From Strongyloides papillosus (Eukaryota; Nematoda; Chromadorea; Rhabditida; Strongyloididae): a stretch of 64,000 nt of DNA. Made by a program: the position numbers and the translations under genes. Shown piece after piece: positions 12,601 to 24,124 of the stretch. The stretch covers positions 1,612,001 through 1,676,000 of the forward strand of contig SRSI01000079.1 in the NCBI GenBank assembly GCA_005656395.1, read 5' to 3'. Position 1 is the first letter of the stretch. Each line of letters begins with the position of its first letter. Under the pieces are notes generated by a model. That model searched no databases and was not told the origin of the DNA. It saw nothing but the letters and a program-made list of their open reading frames with translations.

Positions 12601-15600
12601 ATTAATGAGACGACTATAAAAAATTTAGATAGTAACTCCAAACCTACCGTGAGTCTGGTGAAGCGCAGTCCTCTGGGAAGAGAGATTTTTGGCACAATTC
12701 ATAGTTTCTTTTCTTCTCCTCAGCAACCTTTTCAAGGTACTCCAATTTTGTATGCTCACAAATCTAAAGAAAAAGTATAATTAGTGGAAGGATGAATTGG
12801 GGAACAAACTTTTTTCAAAGCATCTTCACTTGTTGATCCTTCAGTTGTATATCTGTAATATTCTCTGTTAAAAAGATTGTGGAAATGATCAACATTCTTG
12901 AAATGTCTTTTGTATAGAGAGAAATAAAATAAGTAAGCTGCCTTCTCAATAGCTGGTAACTCAAAGTATTGTTGAGGTGGAGGATTTTTCTTGAGAATAG
13001 TTAAAACTTTTTCATGGGCAAGTTGGATGACACCGAAGAAGTAGTATTCATCGCTTCCAATTCCACCAAGTGGTGGTGGAATACCTGGATAACCAACAGG
13101 CTTAACTCCATATGGATATCCATATGCATTCTGTGTATATTGTACTATTTCCTCTTCACTATCACCTTCCTCATCCTCTATCTCATCTTCTTCGATTATT
13201 TCTTCATCCTCCTCCTCAACAATATCCTCGTCCTGAATCAATGATTGTACAGGTGGATGTGGTTGTTGGAGAGCCGAAGTATTGGTAGAATCAGCACCTT
13301 TCTTTGCACCTCTTTTTACTCCTTCACTTTGGCTTGAGTCACAGAAAGAATACTCTTGAGAGTCATCTCTGTAACTACGACCAGTTGGAACATCCAAATT
13401 TTCAACGTTACGTCTTAGGGCCGGATCAATACCAGAACGTGCTCTACGTGGCTGTCCTAAAACTGGTGGATATCCATAGCCGGGACCCATATTTCCATAA
13501 GCATTTGGAGCCATGTAATAATTGTTATATCCATAAGTTCCATTTGGAGTATATCTTCCATATAAGTTGGCAGAGTGTCTTCCACTAACCATATGATGAC
13601 CATATGGTCCAGGTGTCATTGATTGCATGTAATAAGGATCATAATGTTGTTGTGGGGGGCCAATCATCATACCGGAATGTTGCAACATCCCACCAGGTCC
13701 ATAGGTAGGATGTGGTTGTGGTGGTAGATGATGCATATGAGGTAAAGGCATCTGAATTCCACGTTGTTGTTGTTGTCTAATCATATTGTTACCGTAAGCA
13801 GATTTATTGTAAATAGAATCATCCATATACTCAGTAGATATTCCTCTAGAAGAAGGTCTACCTTGTGAGATGTTTGATGATGTATTCTTAAGAAAACGAC
13901 GTCTACGGGCAAGGTCAATAAAATCCTCACCAAAATCTGAATCATTATCATTTTTTGAATTAGACAAATTTATACTACTAGTGTCAACCTCATTAATGCG
14001 TGACATTTGAATTTTACCATTTTTTGACTGTAAATGTCTTGATTTGGAGGAATTTAAATTATTAATAACATGGGTACCTCCCTGTTCCTTTGAATCCATA
14101 AGATCCCCTTTTTTCGTGTTTTTTTTTAAATACCTGGAAATAAAAGATATATATTATTATGTGGAAAGTTATGGTAAATTAACTTTATCACAATACTCCT
14201 TTTTAAAATAACGTTCCAAAAGTAAAAAATAATTATATAAATATTAAGATGTTTGATGATTACAAATTATGATTAGATTATTTACAATTATTAATACACA
14301 AATATCATATCATTAACATTGGGGAAATGCTTACAAGAATAATGATAAGAATACGTAACTTTTTTTTTCTGTAGTAACATTAACAAAAGGGATTTTAAAT
14401 ATATTCATGGCTAAATTAATAAATGCTATTATATTAAAATTTAGTTAATGCTAAAATATAACTATACTTATATATATGATAAGATTGTCAGGAAAAAAAA
14501 GTGATTAGTTGGCAGTTAGTATTGTTAAAATGTACATTAACAGAAAGGTGCAAAAACGAAAACTTGATAACTAAAAATACGCAAACCAAAAAGTTAATTT
14601 TAGAAAACGAAAAATAAAAAAAGAAGACTCACATTTTAGATATATCCTTAGCCTTATCTCTCATGGATTCTCTTTTCTCTTTAATACTATTTATATGAGT
14701 ATTTATATCAGAGTTACTCTCATGCAAATCGTTATCAGTTATTTCATCTGCCTTGTATTGAAGTTCCTTTCGAAGTTTAAGGTAATCACTCTTACCTTTG
14801 CTCTCTTTTTTCTTGTTCTTATCGTCACTATCATCATTGTATATTGGTGATAGGAACTTTGCCTCTTCTTTTGGAATTATTTCATCTACCTTATCAGTTC
14901 CTTGATCCTCATTAATTGGGGATGATGTTAATTGCCTTTCAAGTGGCTTCCTATGATTCTTAGGTGAATTATTAAGGGCAACTAATTGTTCTACCTCATC
15001 ATCAACCTTTTCTTCTTCCTTCTTCTCATTCTCAACTTCATATACCACTTTCTTGGGTGTTTCATTATCATAAGTAAACTCCTGTATTAAATTACAATCA
15101 TTCTTAGGTGAGGAGATAGTTGAAGGAAAGGTAGGCATAGTAGAAACAGCAAAATTAATATCATTATTACCTATTGAAGAGATAGGAGATTGAGTAAAGA
15201 TATCGGGAGTAGGTGAGTATCCTTCAGATTTAGAGTAATATGGAAATTTTTGAAGCAGCGGAGAGATTGGTGAGATTAGAGAACTTACTCCAGTTCCAAC
15301 TAACTCATTTGTCGTTGATATAGAAACATGAGAGGTAAGAGGTAAGGATTCTGTGTCTTCATGAACAAGTGTCATTGTCCGCGTGGTGGTAGTAGATTCT
15401 TCGGGTAGAGTGTTATTGATTTTAGGTGTTAAATTTTCAGTTAATATGTCACTACTGTTATTAATATCTATAGTTTCTAAGTTTTCTTCTGATATATCCT
15501 GGACATTCATATTATCATTGACTATTCCCGGTTCGACCTCGCTCTCTTTTGAAATTAGGCCATCATCCAATGATTTGGTGGGTGTTATCATTTCAATATT

Positions 15601-15972
15601 TTTTGTTTGATTGATTTTCGGAACCACTGGTATAGTAATAGATTGGGTAACATTAAAAAGTTGGTTTTCACAGGATAGTGGAATTGTTGTGCTAATATTT
15701 ACCTCGTTTTGTTGGGGAATGTTTTTTGCATCTCCTGATTTGGATGACATATTTGGTTTTTTATCATTTTGAGAACCATAACCATTGTTACTCTCAACCT
15801 TTTTTTCTTTATTCTCTTTTGTGTTTCTTTTTTTGCTATTGGATATTGGTTTAACTTCATTACCACAATCATCCATCAATGAATCCCATAAACTGGATTC
15901 ATCGGGGTTAGATTTTTTATTTAGTTTTAGGTTTTTAAAATCATATGAGTCTAAGGCATTTTTATAGGACAT
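9655..15972 (-). CDS. sec-16: Sec16, COPII/ER-exit-site scaffold
   Basis: 1814 residues in five exons: 15972-14633, 14133-12810, 12763-12648, 12362-9769, 9725-9655. Every junction restores frame; introns are 499, 46, 285 and 43 nt. Sec16 organises ER exit sites and binds Sec13 and COPII coat proteins. The N-terminal ~850 residues are disordered: Ser/Thr-rich in exon 1, then Gly/Tyr/Pro/Met/His-rich with an acidic patch in exon 2. The conserved centre begins near residue 820 ('YLFYFSLYKRHFKNVDHFHN'), continues with 'KFRTPHTVAHFIVGGKCLML' (Sec16 central domain) and 'VWRLLETLVQQHGRVTGPDL', then the ACE1/Sec16_C helical solenoid from about 1105 ('FLLGGHIEEAVNCAIESGLH') to about 1400. The tail is disordered, with the C-terminal motif 'PTIRWDETLGRYVGEG'. 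The large first exon is joined only by frame and splice consensus (donor GTGAGT, acceptor TTTCCAG), so it might instead be a separate gene; the end of exon 2 and exons 3-5 are firmly Sec16. Confidence 0.9.
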
Positions 15973-16731
15973 ATTTTATAACCAATGTGAGGAGGGATTT
16001 TTATATATCTGGTGTAATTAATTAATGTTAAACGTTTTTTTTTACTTCTGAAAAAAGGAAGTCTTTATAAAGTTTAAGATATTTATCAACTTATTATAGG
16101 ATAATAAATGAAGCGTAAAATTATGAGAAATGTGTTTAGCCTTAAAATATATCTATTGAAGAATGTTAAGAATATAACATACAAATAAATAGTGTGGTCC
16201 GTAATAGTTTAATCCATGAATTAGGGGGAAAATAAATAGATACAATGCACTTGACAATACGAAATATTCCAACAAGACAAGTATTTTGGTATAGTATGTA
16301 TTCTAAAAAAGAGTGTATTGAATATGAAATTATTCCTTTTATGAAGTTTTATGTTGTTTTAGTGATAGAATATAGTAACTTTTTAGAACTGTAGTGATAG
16401 AAAAAGTTACAAAGTACCCTCCTGTTATCGATATATTATTTGTTTTTTGTTTAATTATATATATAAATAAAAAGGCAGATAAATAATTTCTAAAGTTTAG
16501 AGAGGAGGTAGAAAATATGTGTAAATAAAGGTTAAAAATCAATTAAGAGATACATTGATTTCACGAGGACGAAAGATTGGTGAAATGGAGAAGCTAAATG
16601 TCACCTTAGAATATTAAAAAATATTTAAAAATCGATTTCTTTTAATGTTGAAATACTTTATTTTTATTTTATCCCAGACGTGTTTAAGTGTTAAATAAGT
16701 GTATACAAAGTACATTATAAAGTAGTGGATA
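15973..16731. other. intergenic, Sec16 upstream region
   Basis: AT-rich spacer that should contain the Sec16 promoter and the 3' UTR of the first Cys-rich gene. Open frames here are short and low-complexity. No repeat or RNA gene was seen. Confidence 0.55.
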
Positions 16732-17335
16732 TTATTTTTTGTCAATTTCTGGCCCTTTGATGTGTCCGAGTTGAAGCATAGTTGATCTTTTAGCTCTTCT
16801 GAAACCTCCGAATCCACCACAACCGCCATAACTCATTCCTATGGACATTCCCATGGACATTCCACATGTTCGGATACACATGGGTGTACATACTGGAACA
16901 CAACACGAACAACAACCTCCAGTCATTGTTGGAATTGGTACTGGAACAGGGACTGGTACAGGCTATAAGAAAAAAAACAAATATTTTAAACCATTTAAAT
17001 GAAACTTACAACAGGAGCTGGCATTGGAGGAGGACAACAAATAGGCTACAAAATTAAGAGAAAAAGTGTGAAATTAAGACTGATATGAAACTTACCATTG
17101 GTGGTGGACAACAACTCCCCATCATGGCCATGGGTGGCATCATCATCCCCATGCTCATACCCATCCCACATCCACCGAAACCACATTGTCTCTTAGCTCT
17201 AATAACAACATTCTTCTCTCCATCTTTATCTTTCCTATACAAAGCAACCTCAGTGGTATTCGAAGAAAGTTCTTGAGAATAAATAGTAGTAAAACAATTT
17301 AATAATAAAATAAAAAAATAAATTAATACCATCAT
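16732..17335 (-). CDS. secreted Gly/Met/Cys/Pro-rich protein (cluster member 1)
   Basis: 168 residues in three phase-0 exons: 17335-17096, 17045-17010 (only 12 codons, PICCPPPMPAPV) and 16962-16732. Residues 1-20 form a signal peptide (MMVLIYFFILLLNCFTTIYS). A basic site RAKRQ at about residue 47 suggests pro-peptide cleavage. The mature part alternates Gly/Met runs (GMGMSMGMMMPPMAMMG), CCPPPM motifs, a PVPVPVPVPIP tract and a Cys cluster (GGCCSCCVPVCTPMCIRTC), and ends with a second basic site RRAKRS. The tiny middle exon repeats the CCPPP motif found at the end of exon 1, as if exons arose by repeat duplication. The composition suggests a cross-linked extracellular, cuticle or gland product; no named family was recognised. 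It is first of three similar minus-strand genes. Confidence 0.82.
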
Positions 17336-17398
17336 GAATTCTGTGAAAATTTAAAAGAAAGAATCCTAAATATAAATTACAAATACCTCTGAATATCT

Positions 17399-17408
17399 TA
17401 TTTAAATA
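17399..17408 (-). promoter_or_regulatory. TATA-like element, cluster gene 1
   Basis: TATTTAAATA lies about 65-75 nt upstream of the ATG at 17335. Cluster genes 2 and 3 carry similar elements 77-92 nt upstream of their starts. In this AT-rich DNA such matches are common, so the call rests on the shared spacing. Confidence 0.3.
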
Positions 17409-17809
17409 CCAAGAGAATATTCACTTTTTATTTACCTAGAACATGTTCCTTGAACATAAAAATAGAATTGATCACACCTCACACTTAAAAATCAATCAAC
17501 ATCCTTAGGGCACATGAAACTTTAATTATATTATTATAGAATTGTATATATATAGATGTTTATTTAGTAAAGTTCTATTATCTTTTATTTTTAAACAATA
17601 AGTTTGTACAATATATATATTTATGCATATAGCGATATACATAAAACTTGTCAAAAGTTTTTCAGGATAATATACAAGATATATGAAGGTTTTCTACAGT
17701 TGTATGCAAATATACATTTATACATATTGAATTGTGTTTGTTTTTGATGGTTTGGTATTTTTATTTCTTTGAAATAGATTGTTTTTTCCTCCAATTTTTT
17801 TTGGAATAC

Positions 17810-19101
17810 TTAAACGGTAACTCCGGTAGAACGTTTCATACGGCGGTTAGCATATTGGTAGCGAAGGCAACATGTTTGTTGAGCACATTGAACGTAGTAT
17901 GTTGGGCATTGACATGTTGTTGATGAGTCACAGGAGATTGTTTGAGATTGAACTGGAACTTGAGTTGGAGCTAAGTAGACTGGTTGAGCTTGTTGGACTT
18001 GGGTAGCGCATGGATTACAGTCTTGTTGGACTTGAGTAGCGCATGGATTACAGTCTTGTTGAACTTGAGTAGCACATGGATTACAATCTTGTTGGACTTG
18101 AGTAGCGCATGGGTTACAATCTTGTTGGACTTGAGTAGCACATGGGTTACAATCTTGTTGGACTTGAGTAGCACATGGGTTACAATCTTGTTGGACCTCA
18201 ACTTGGACTTGAACTTCACATGGATTACAGTTTACTTGTTGTTGGCAACCGCAATCATTTTGTGGAATTTGTACTGGTTCTTGTTGGCAGTTACATTGTA
18301 CTGGTTGACAGTCACAAAGTGGAGCTTGAGTTGTTGTTGTAGTTTGTGGTTGTTCACAAAGGCATGGATTTGGATTACAGATACAGTCGTTTTGTGGGGC
18401 TGGTGTTGTTACTGGTTCACAAAGACATTGTACTGGTTGACAGTCGCAAAGTGGAGCTTGAGTTGTTGTTGTGGTTTGTGGTTGTTCACAAAGGCATGGA
18501 TTTGGATTACAAATGCAGTCGTTTTGTGGAGCTGGTATTGTTACTGGTTGGCAAAGACATGGATTACAAATGCAGTCATTTTGTGGAGCTGGTGTTGTTA
18601 CTGGTTCACAAAGGCATTGTACTGGTGGACAGTCGCAAAGTGGAGCTTGAGTTGTTGTAGTTGTGGTTGTTGTTGTTGTGGTAGTGGTTGTTGTTGTTTC
18701 TTGTTGACATCCACAATTTTGGTTGATTTCTATGGTAATACTACATGGACAGTTTGGGGAACCTTGGCATGGACAGGAAGTTTGTTGTTGTTGACAACTA
18801 CATCCACTTTGTGGTTGGACCTGACCCTGAGAAATTTCGATAGTTATTGAACATGGGCAGTTAGTAGCGGTGGAGTCTTGACATTGACAATTGTTTTGTT
18901 GTTGTTGAGGAACCTGATTACAACAAACATTACCACAATAACCTGAAGTTCCACAGGATTGTCTTTTAGCACGAATAACACTTGTTGTTTCAGCCTTAAA
19001 AAGAATAATATTAATAATAATATAGACTAAAAATAGGAACTTACTCCTGATAAGGAAACAACTAAGAATGAAATAGCAATGAATGAGATGGCAAATTTCA
19101 T
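17810..19101 (-). CDS. secreted Cys/Gln/Thr-rich repeat protein (cluster member 2)
   Basis: 413 residues in two exons: 19101-19045 and 18994-17810 (intron 50 nt, phase 0). The start at 19101 gives a clean signal peptide (MKFAISFIAISFLVVSLSG); an upstream out-of-frame ATG gives a poorer one. A basic site RAKRQ follows at about residue 30. The mature protein has CPC/CQC-rich segments ('CPCSITIEI' twice), a run of 16 Thr, two near-identical 44-residue units with CLCEP, NDCICNP and PCLCEQPQ, then six copies of QQDCNPCATQV (33 bp each). It ends with a non-repeat Cys module, CDSSTTCQCPTYYVQCAQQT then CC, and a basic tail RRMKRS. The paired-Cys pattern suggests dense disulfide or transglutaminase cross-linking in an extracellular matrix or gland secretion; that is inference. 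No database family was recognised. Confidence 0.85.
17990..18187 (-). repeat. coding tandem repeat, 33 bp x 6
   Basis: Six direct 33-bp units encode QQDCNPCATQV. Units differ at only a few, mostly synonymous, positions (for example GCG/GCA in the Ala codon, GGA/GGG), which indicates recent expansion or homogenisation with selection on the peptide. Confidence 0.95.
18300..18660 (-). repeat. coding tandem repeat, 132-bp unit
   Basis: A 132-bp unit beginning at 18300 recurs at 18432; a further partial copy starts at 18621 after an extra 57 bp. Each encodes the CDCQPVQC / PAPQNDCICNP / CLCEQPQ / TTTTT block. The copies are nearly identical. The 57-bp insert is itself a partial copy (PAPQNDCICNPCLCQPVTI). 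Confidence 0.9.
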
Positions 19102-20352
19102 GATTATTAAATTTCACTTGTAAAAAAATCCAAAACCCAAAAGCTTGAGTGATAAGAAAATGAGGTAAAAGTTTGCCTTAAATACTAGGAAATGATGTAT
19201 TTGTGTATTCAACAAATGCATCATGAAAAAAAAGTTTGTTTAACAAAATTCTCGAAATAAAGAATGCAATATAACTTTTTACCTGATAATTACTTTTTCA
19301 CAGATGATGATAATCTAGTTATCAAATATAGTTGCAACATACACTTATCTTTTAAAAGTATTGTATATATGATTTTTGACTAGTTTAGCAGAAATTTTGA
19401 CAATTGTTTGAAGAATATAATATTTAAATAACATTAAAATATTTTTTATTATTCTATTTATTGAAGATAGATTATCTTTTACGAATTTTTAATTTCATTT
19501 ACAATAGAGGAAAATTATGACGGAAGGTAATTGGAGAGAGAGAAATAGAATCAGAGTTTACTAGAGTCATTTTTCTTAAGCAATGTGTTTGTTTTTAGAT
19601 ACTAGTTTAGGCTGGAATTGTAAAGTCTTCTTGTAAATATTGTATACTCAATTATGTGTCAAATTTAAGAGAATGAAAATCACTTTTTTCTTGTTTTACA
19701 TAAAAACTTTCTGCTTCTTTTTTTTATTTTTCCACATATTTAACAGGATGATTCATGTATCTTGCGAGAATATTGTAAAGAAGTAATGATTTAATAAAAT
19801 TTGTAACTAGTTTCTGCAAGTAAATTCCAGCATGAAACTATTGTTTAAAATAGAATTAAATAATTACCAACGATTTTTTTATATCCTTCTGTTTGACTTT
19901 TAATGACAACATTTTACACGAATAAAAAAAACCGATCTCAAGATTTTTTCTAAGAATCAAGTTATTCTTCTCTAAATTTATTTTATTACCAGAAAGATGA
20001 AACAATATTTGAAATAATTAGGCTGTGAACTTTTGATTGTTAGTTAAACAAAACTTTTTAATACAGAGAATATTTATCTCCTCCATATGACAGTCTTTAT
20101 TGGTGTTAGGAAAATGATAACGTGACAACTTTCAAGTACCATAGTAAGACTTTGATTAACAATCTTCACGAATATATGTCTTTATCACACATTACGAATA
20201 GTTTATTTATATAAATATATTATTATTAAGAGTTATAAACAAATAAATTACCAATAATTTCTTGTCAATTGTTTTAAGACTTTTTTTTAAACATTTAATA
20301 TCACTTTACACCCTTAGATGTTGCTTTTTTATATCATTATTTTTTTCAAAGG
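19102..20352. other. intergenic, between Cys-rich genes 2 and 3
   Basis: 1.25 kb of AT-rich sequence. It should hold the promoter of gene 2 near its left end and the 3' UTR of gene 3 at its right end. No open frame, repeat or RNA gene stands out. Confidence 0.6.
19178..19184 (-). promoter_or_regulatory. TATA-like element, cluster gene 2
   Basis: On the minus strand this reads TATTTAA, about 77-83 nt upstream of the ATG at 19101. It is close in sequence and position to the elements before cluster genes 1 and 3. Confidence 0.3.
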
Positions 20353-22478
20353 CTACTTGTTATTTGATACTTCACTATACTTATCCCTTGGAATGAATGG
20401 TTTTTTACTATCATTATTTTTCTTCATAACATAATTGTCATCATTCATATGTTCGTTTTTGAAATTAACTTTTTTTGAATGGTAATGTGTATCAATATTA
20501 TTTTCTTCACCTATTTGTTGTTTTCTTGCTCTCTTTGAGTACTTCTTAGCCATATTGAAGTACATTAAACAACATTCCGATTGACTACATTGAATATACC
20601 CAACCGGACAGGTACATGGAACAGAAGTACATGATATTTTTCTAGGTGAACCACCATTATTACCATTATTAGATGATACTTCTATAGAAAAAAGTTAAAA
20701 TATACATAATAAAATAAATATACTTATATTTATTTTATGATAATAAAAATTAGTTAAAAATAAAATAAAAACATCGCTTTGACATGCATAAATATTTATT
20801 TATTTAAAACTAAATAGTAAATATATATTTTTAAGCATAATAATATGTATGATATGTATGTTTAATGGGAGCAAATGTCATTTCAGAAGAAATTTAAAAA
20901 AAGGATAAGATTAAATAAAAGCACATATAATGTGAATAATAGAATTATATTGAAACTAAACTTCAAAGACTTCTAATAAATTAAGCCTTTCTTACTCCAT
21001 GCTGAAGACAATTATTTACAGACAATTCTAATAATTTTAAACCAAAAGTAATGTTGTCGTGCTTTACTTACCATGGTGGGCAAATGCTTGAACGCATTGT
21101 GGAGCACATTGTGGTTGGCAATAAGAGACACAATTTTGAGTTGGAACTACAACTTGTGTACGGTATCTTTCAACACAACTAGATTCACATGTTGGGCACT
21201 CCTTAATTCCACAATTTGGAGTTATCTTGACTTCCATTGTTTGGATGTATTGGACGCATTGTTGAGTACAATGAGGACGGCATGCATAATGACATGTTGG
21301 TTGTGGTCTGTACTTCTCAACACATGCTGCTTCACAACGTGGACATTCGGGAATACCGCATGATGATGTTGAGACTTGGATTTCTAACATGCTAACTGCC
21401 TCAACACATCTATTGTGGCATGATGGTTGGCATGCATCAGGACATCTTTTATTTGCTGTTTGAACTTGAATTTCAAGTACAGACATGGCCTCAATACATC
21501 TACTATGACATGATGGTTGGCATGCTTCATGACATCTAGGTTGTGGTACAGCAACTTGAACGTTATATTTTGAAACACAATCAGGGGCACATGTTGGACA
21601 TTGTGGGATACCACATGATGGCATTGGTGCTGGTTGTGTTATAATAATTTCTTGAGATGTACATGTTGGAAGGCATGCTGGCATACATGGATCTATACAT
21701 TTCTTTTGTGGGACTGGTATAACAATTTGTTGGGTACATGATGGTAAGCATGATGGCATACACATTTCTTGACATCTTGGTTGAGGAACTTCAACTACCA
21801 ATCTGCTTAAACATGATTGAGAACATGTAGGCCTTAAATATTCAATTTTTATTTTAGTGAGTATGTTCTTGGAATTTTAAAACTTACATGCATAAGTCAT
21901 GGCATTTATGTTGAGGAACGGCAATATTAATTCTATTGACACAGGTTGGCTCACATTTTGGCATACATTGATCCATACAAACTCTTGGTTGTTGGATCTC
22001 ATACATAGTTTGAATTTCATAAGCTGAAAACAAAGTATATGTTAGGAACAATATTTTTTTTGTGGATAAAAAATGATTAGAATGATAAGAATGTTAAATA
22101 TTACTTCGAGGTGGTAGCAGGAAATTGTTAAGGTAATGATTCCATCCAACATTCATTAATATACCTTGAATACAGTATTTCTCACATGCAGGCATACATT
22201 CCGGACGGCATTGAAGATTATGGAATGAGGAACAATCACCACATCCACAATCTCTTCCAGGAGGACAGGTATTACAGCAATTTCTCTTTTTACGGACTCT
22301 TAATTCCTTCATCTCCTCGACATGATCGTAAAGTTCTTTCTCCTGGAGTTCTGTTGCGTTGTTGGAAGACTAATAAATAATTATTATTATTTTAAAAAAA
22401 ATATATTAAACATACTTCATTAGCATGAATGGCAATTAATAAAAATAATAAGCCTAAGATTGTATTAAATAGCATCAT
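20353..22478 (-). CDS. secreted Cys-rich repeat protein (cluster member 3)
   Basis: 497 residues in five exons: 22478-22416, 22369-22165, 22023-21888, 21832-21072, 20681-20353. All joins keep frame; the last intron is 390 nt. A signal peptide (MMLFNTILGLLFLLIAIHA) is followed by a basic site RVRKKRN at about residue 45 and then many degenerate units of about 20-40 residues. Two unit types alternate: C-x3-C-x-P-x-C-x3-C (as in CHEACQPSCHSRC) followed by a beta-like stretch (MSVLEIQVQT), and GIPECPRCEAACVEKY. The last exon holds the same C-terminal module as gene 2, CTSVPCTCPVGYIQCSQSEC then C, followed by a long Lys/Asn-rich tail. The regular Cys spacing resembles structural extracellular proteins with stacked small disulfide modules. 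The function and family are unknown; secretion is well supported. Confidence 0.85.
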
Positions 22479-24124
22479 ATGAAACTAAAAATAAAAAACA
22501 ATTAAATAGAATACATTTAGAAGTAAAGCAGAATGATGAAATCTTTGATGAAATTTAAACATTTATATATGTAAGAATTTATGTGTAATAGAACAAGTTT
22601 AGGAAAGTCTTCAACTCATTTAATTGTAACTTCAACTTTTTTAGGTACCTATTTAGATTATGCCCCTTTACTATGTCTACATCTTTTAAGACTTTAAAAA
22701 TAAAATATTATCATTAAAAATATAGAAAAGAGGTGGGACAAAAAAATAGATTATATACAGTTGTCCATTGTATTGTTATAAAAATTTTTATATATATATA
22801 AGTTTTATAAAAAGAAAGAACATTATGTCATATATATTTTGATTATCAGAGATTTATAAGAAATTATAATTATGTCATAAAGTGTTGAAAGTAGTTGAGG
22901 AGAGAAAAAAAATAATATAATTCGATCATTCGCTTATTATATAATTTTGAAGGTTCAGGTTTTATTAGTATTTTCAAGTAAAAAGTTTTGGGTTATTCGA
23001 GAAGAGGGTAAAGTTGTTAAAAGAAGTTTATATTAGAACAGAATGTGACTTTTAATTTGATTGTTGATTATTATTGAAACTACAGAAGTTTTATATATTC
23101 ACATTAACAACGATTAAAACACAAATGTAATTGAAAAATATTCAATTTTTAATAAGACATGTATTTTATAAGTGGATTGGGTAATATAAAAATACTCTCA
23201 ACTATCTTAGAGTTCACCTACCTGATAGTGAAGAGAAAAAGCTTATAATGTATAAGTACAATATATAAAGTTGTAGTGTGAAAAAGTTAGAAAGATTAAC
23301 TATTACAAACTCTTAAACATTAATTTTTAGGTTTTATCTCAAAAAATTTCTCCTTTTTTTAAACTTTTCATTCTTTAATATTCAAGTTTGATGTAACAGA
23401 AAGAATCATTTTTTTGCACAATTTTTTGTATCTATTTTCATAATAGAAATTATACATTCAAAATTAATATAATGTTCTTATTGTGATTAGAAGTATTTAA
23501 CACTTTTAAAACCATGCTTAAGAAAAAAAGTTCTAAGAATTTGTATTATTAAATATGAGTAGATGCAAATCAAGAATCTTGTAAAAGTGCATAACAAAAG
23601 AATGTGGAAAACTTGAAGTTGAGATTATTTAATAATTTTATCCTTCCTAATTTTACACAAAGAATGTTGTAGAATGGAATGTGAAAAATAACAAGTAATT
23701 TGATTTCAAGAACATCAATTATATTTTTACAATATCTTGATTATCAAATTTTTAAAACTTTTTTTTAATAAATAAAAAATATAACTTCCATTTATCATTT
23801 CTTGATTGAAAATTGGAAAAAAAAGAAATGATTGACAATGGTATTGTTGATATAAGATTTTATTATATCTATAATATTTATTTTGTTCATTAAGAAAATG
23901 TTAAAAATAATAGAATCTTACAATTAATTTTTGTTAATTTTGATTATTCAGTATTAAATAATAATTAAACACCTAGTTAAAGATGATGTTTTATTTTGAT
24001 TGATGATGGTTAAATAATAAAGAAGATATTTTCAATTTGTTTATTGTGAAAGTGATAATATCCATTATCTCGAAGGTACCTTTTTCTCGTAATATCAAAT
24101 GATATATTTCGACTTTAAAAATAG
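22479..24124. other. intergenic, promoters of Cys-rich gene 3 and TTR gene
   Basis: 1.6 kb of AT-rich sequence between two divergent genes. No open frame, RNA gene or repeat array was seen. Confidence 0.6.
22563..22570 (-). promoter_or_regulatory. TATA-like element, cluster gene 3
   Basis: On the minus strand this reads ATATATAA, about 85-92 nt upstream of the ATG at 22478, matching the placement of elements before the other two cluster genes. Confidence 0.3.

Noticed and set aside
17990..18187. Regular 33-bp repeats as a CRISPR array
   Set aside because: Units are contiguous without unique spacers and lie in a eukaryotic coding exon.
17984..18850. Long open frame on the plus strand across cluster gene 2 (288 codons)
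   Set aside because: It mirrors the coding repeats of the minus-strand gene; its Leu/Trp-rich text is the antisense of Cys/Gln/Pro codons, with no start context of its own.
19045..19117. Upstream ATG at 19117 as start of cluster gene 2
   Set aside because: It reads through the intron in another frame. The ATG at 19101 plus splicing at 19045/18994 gives a proper signal peptide.
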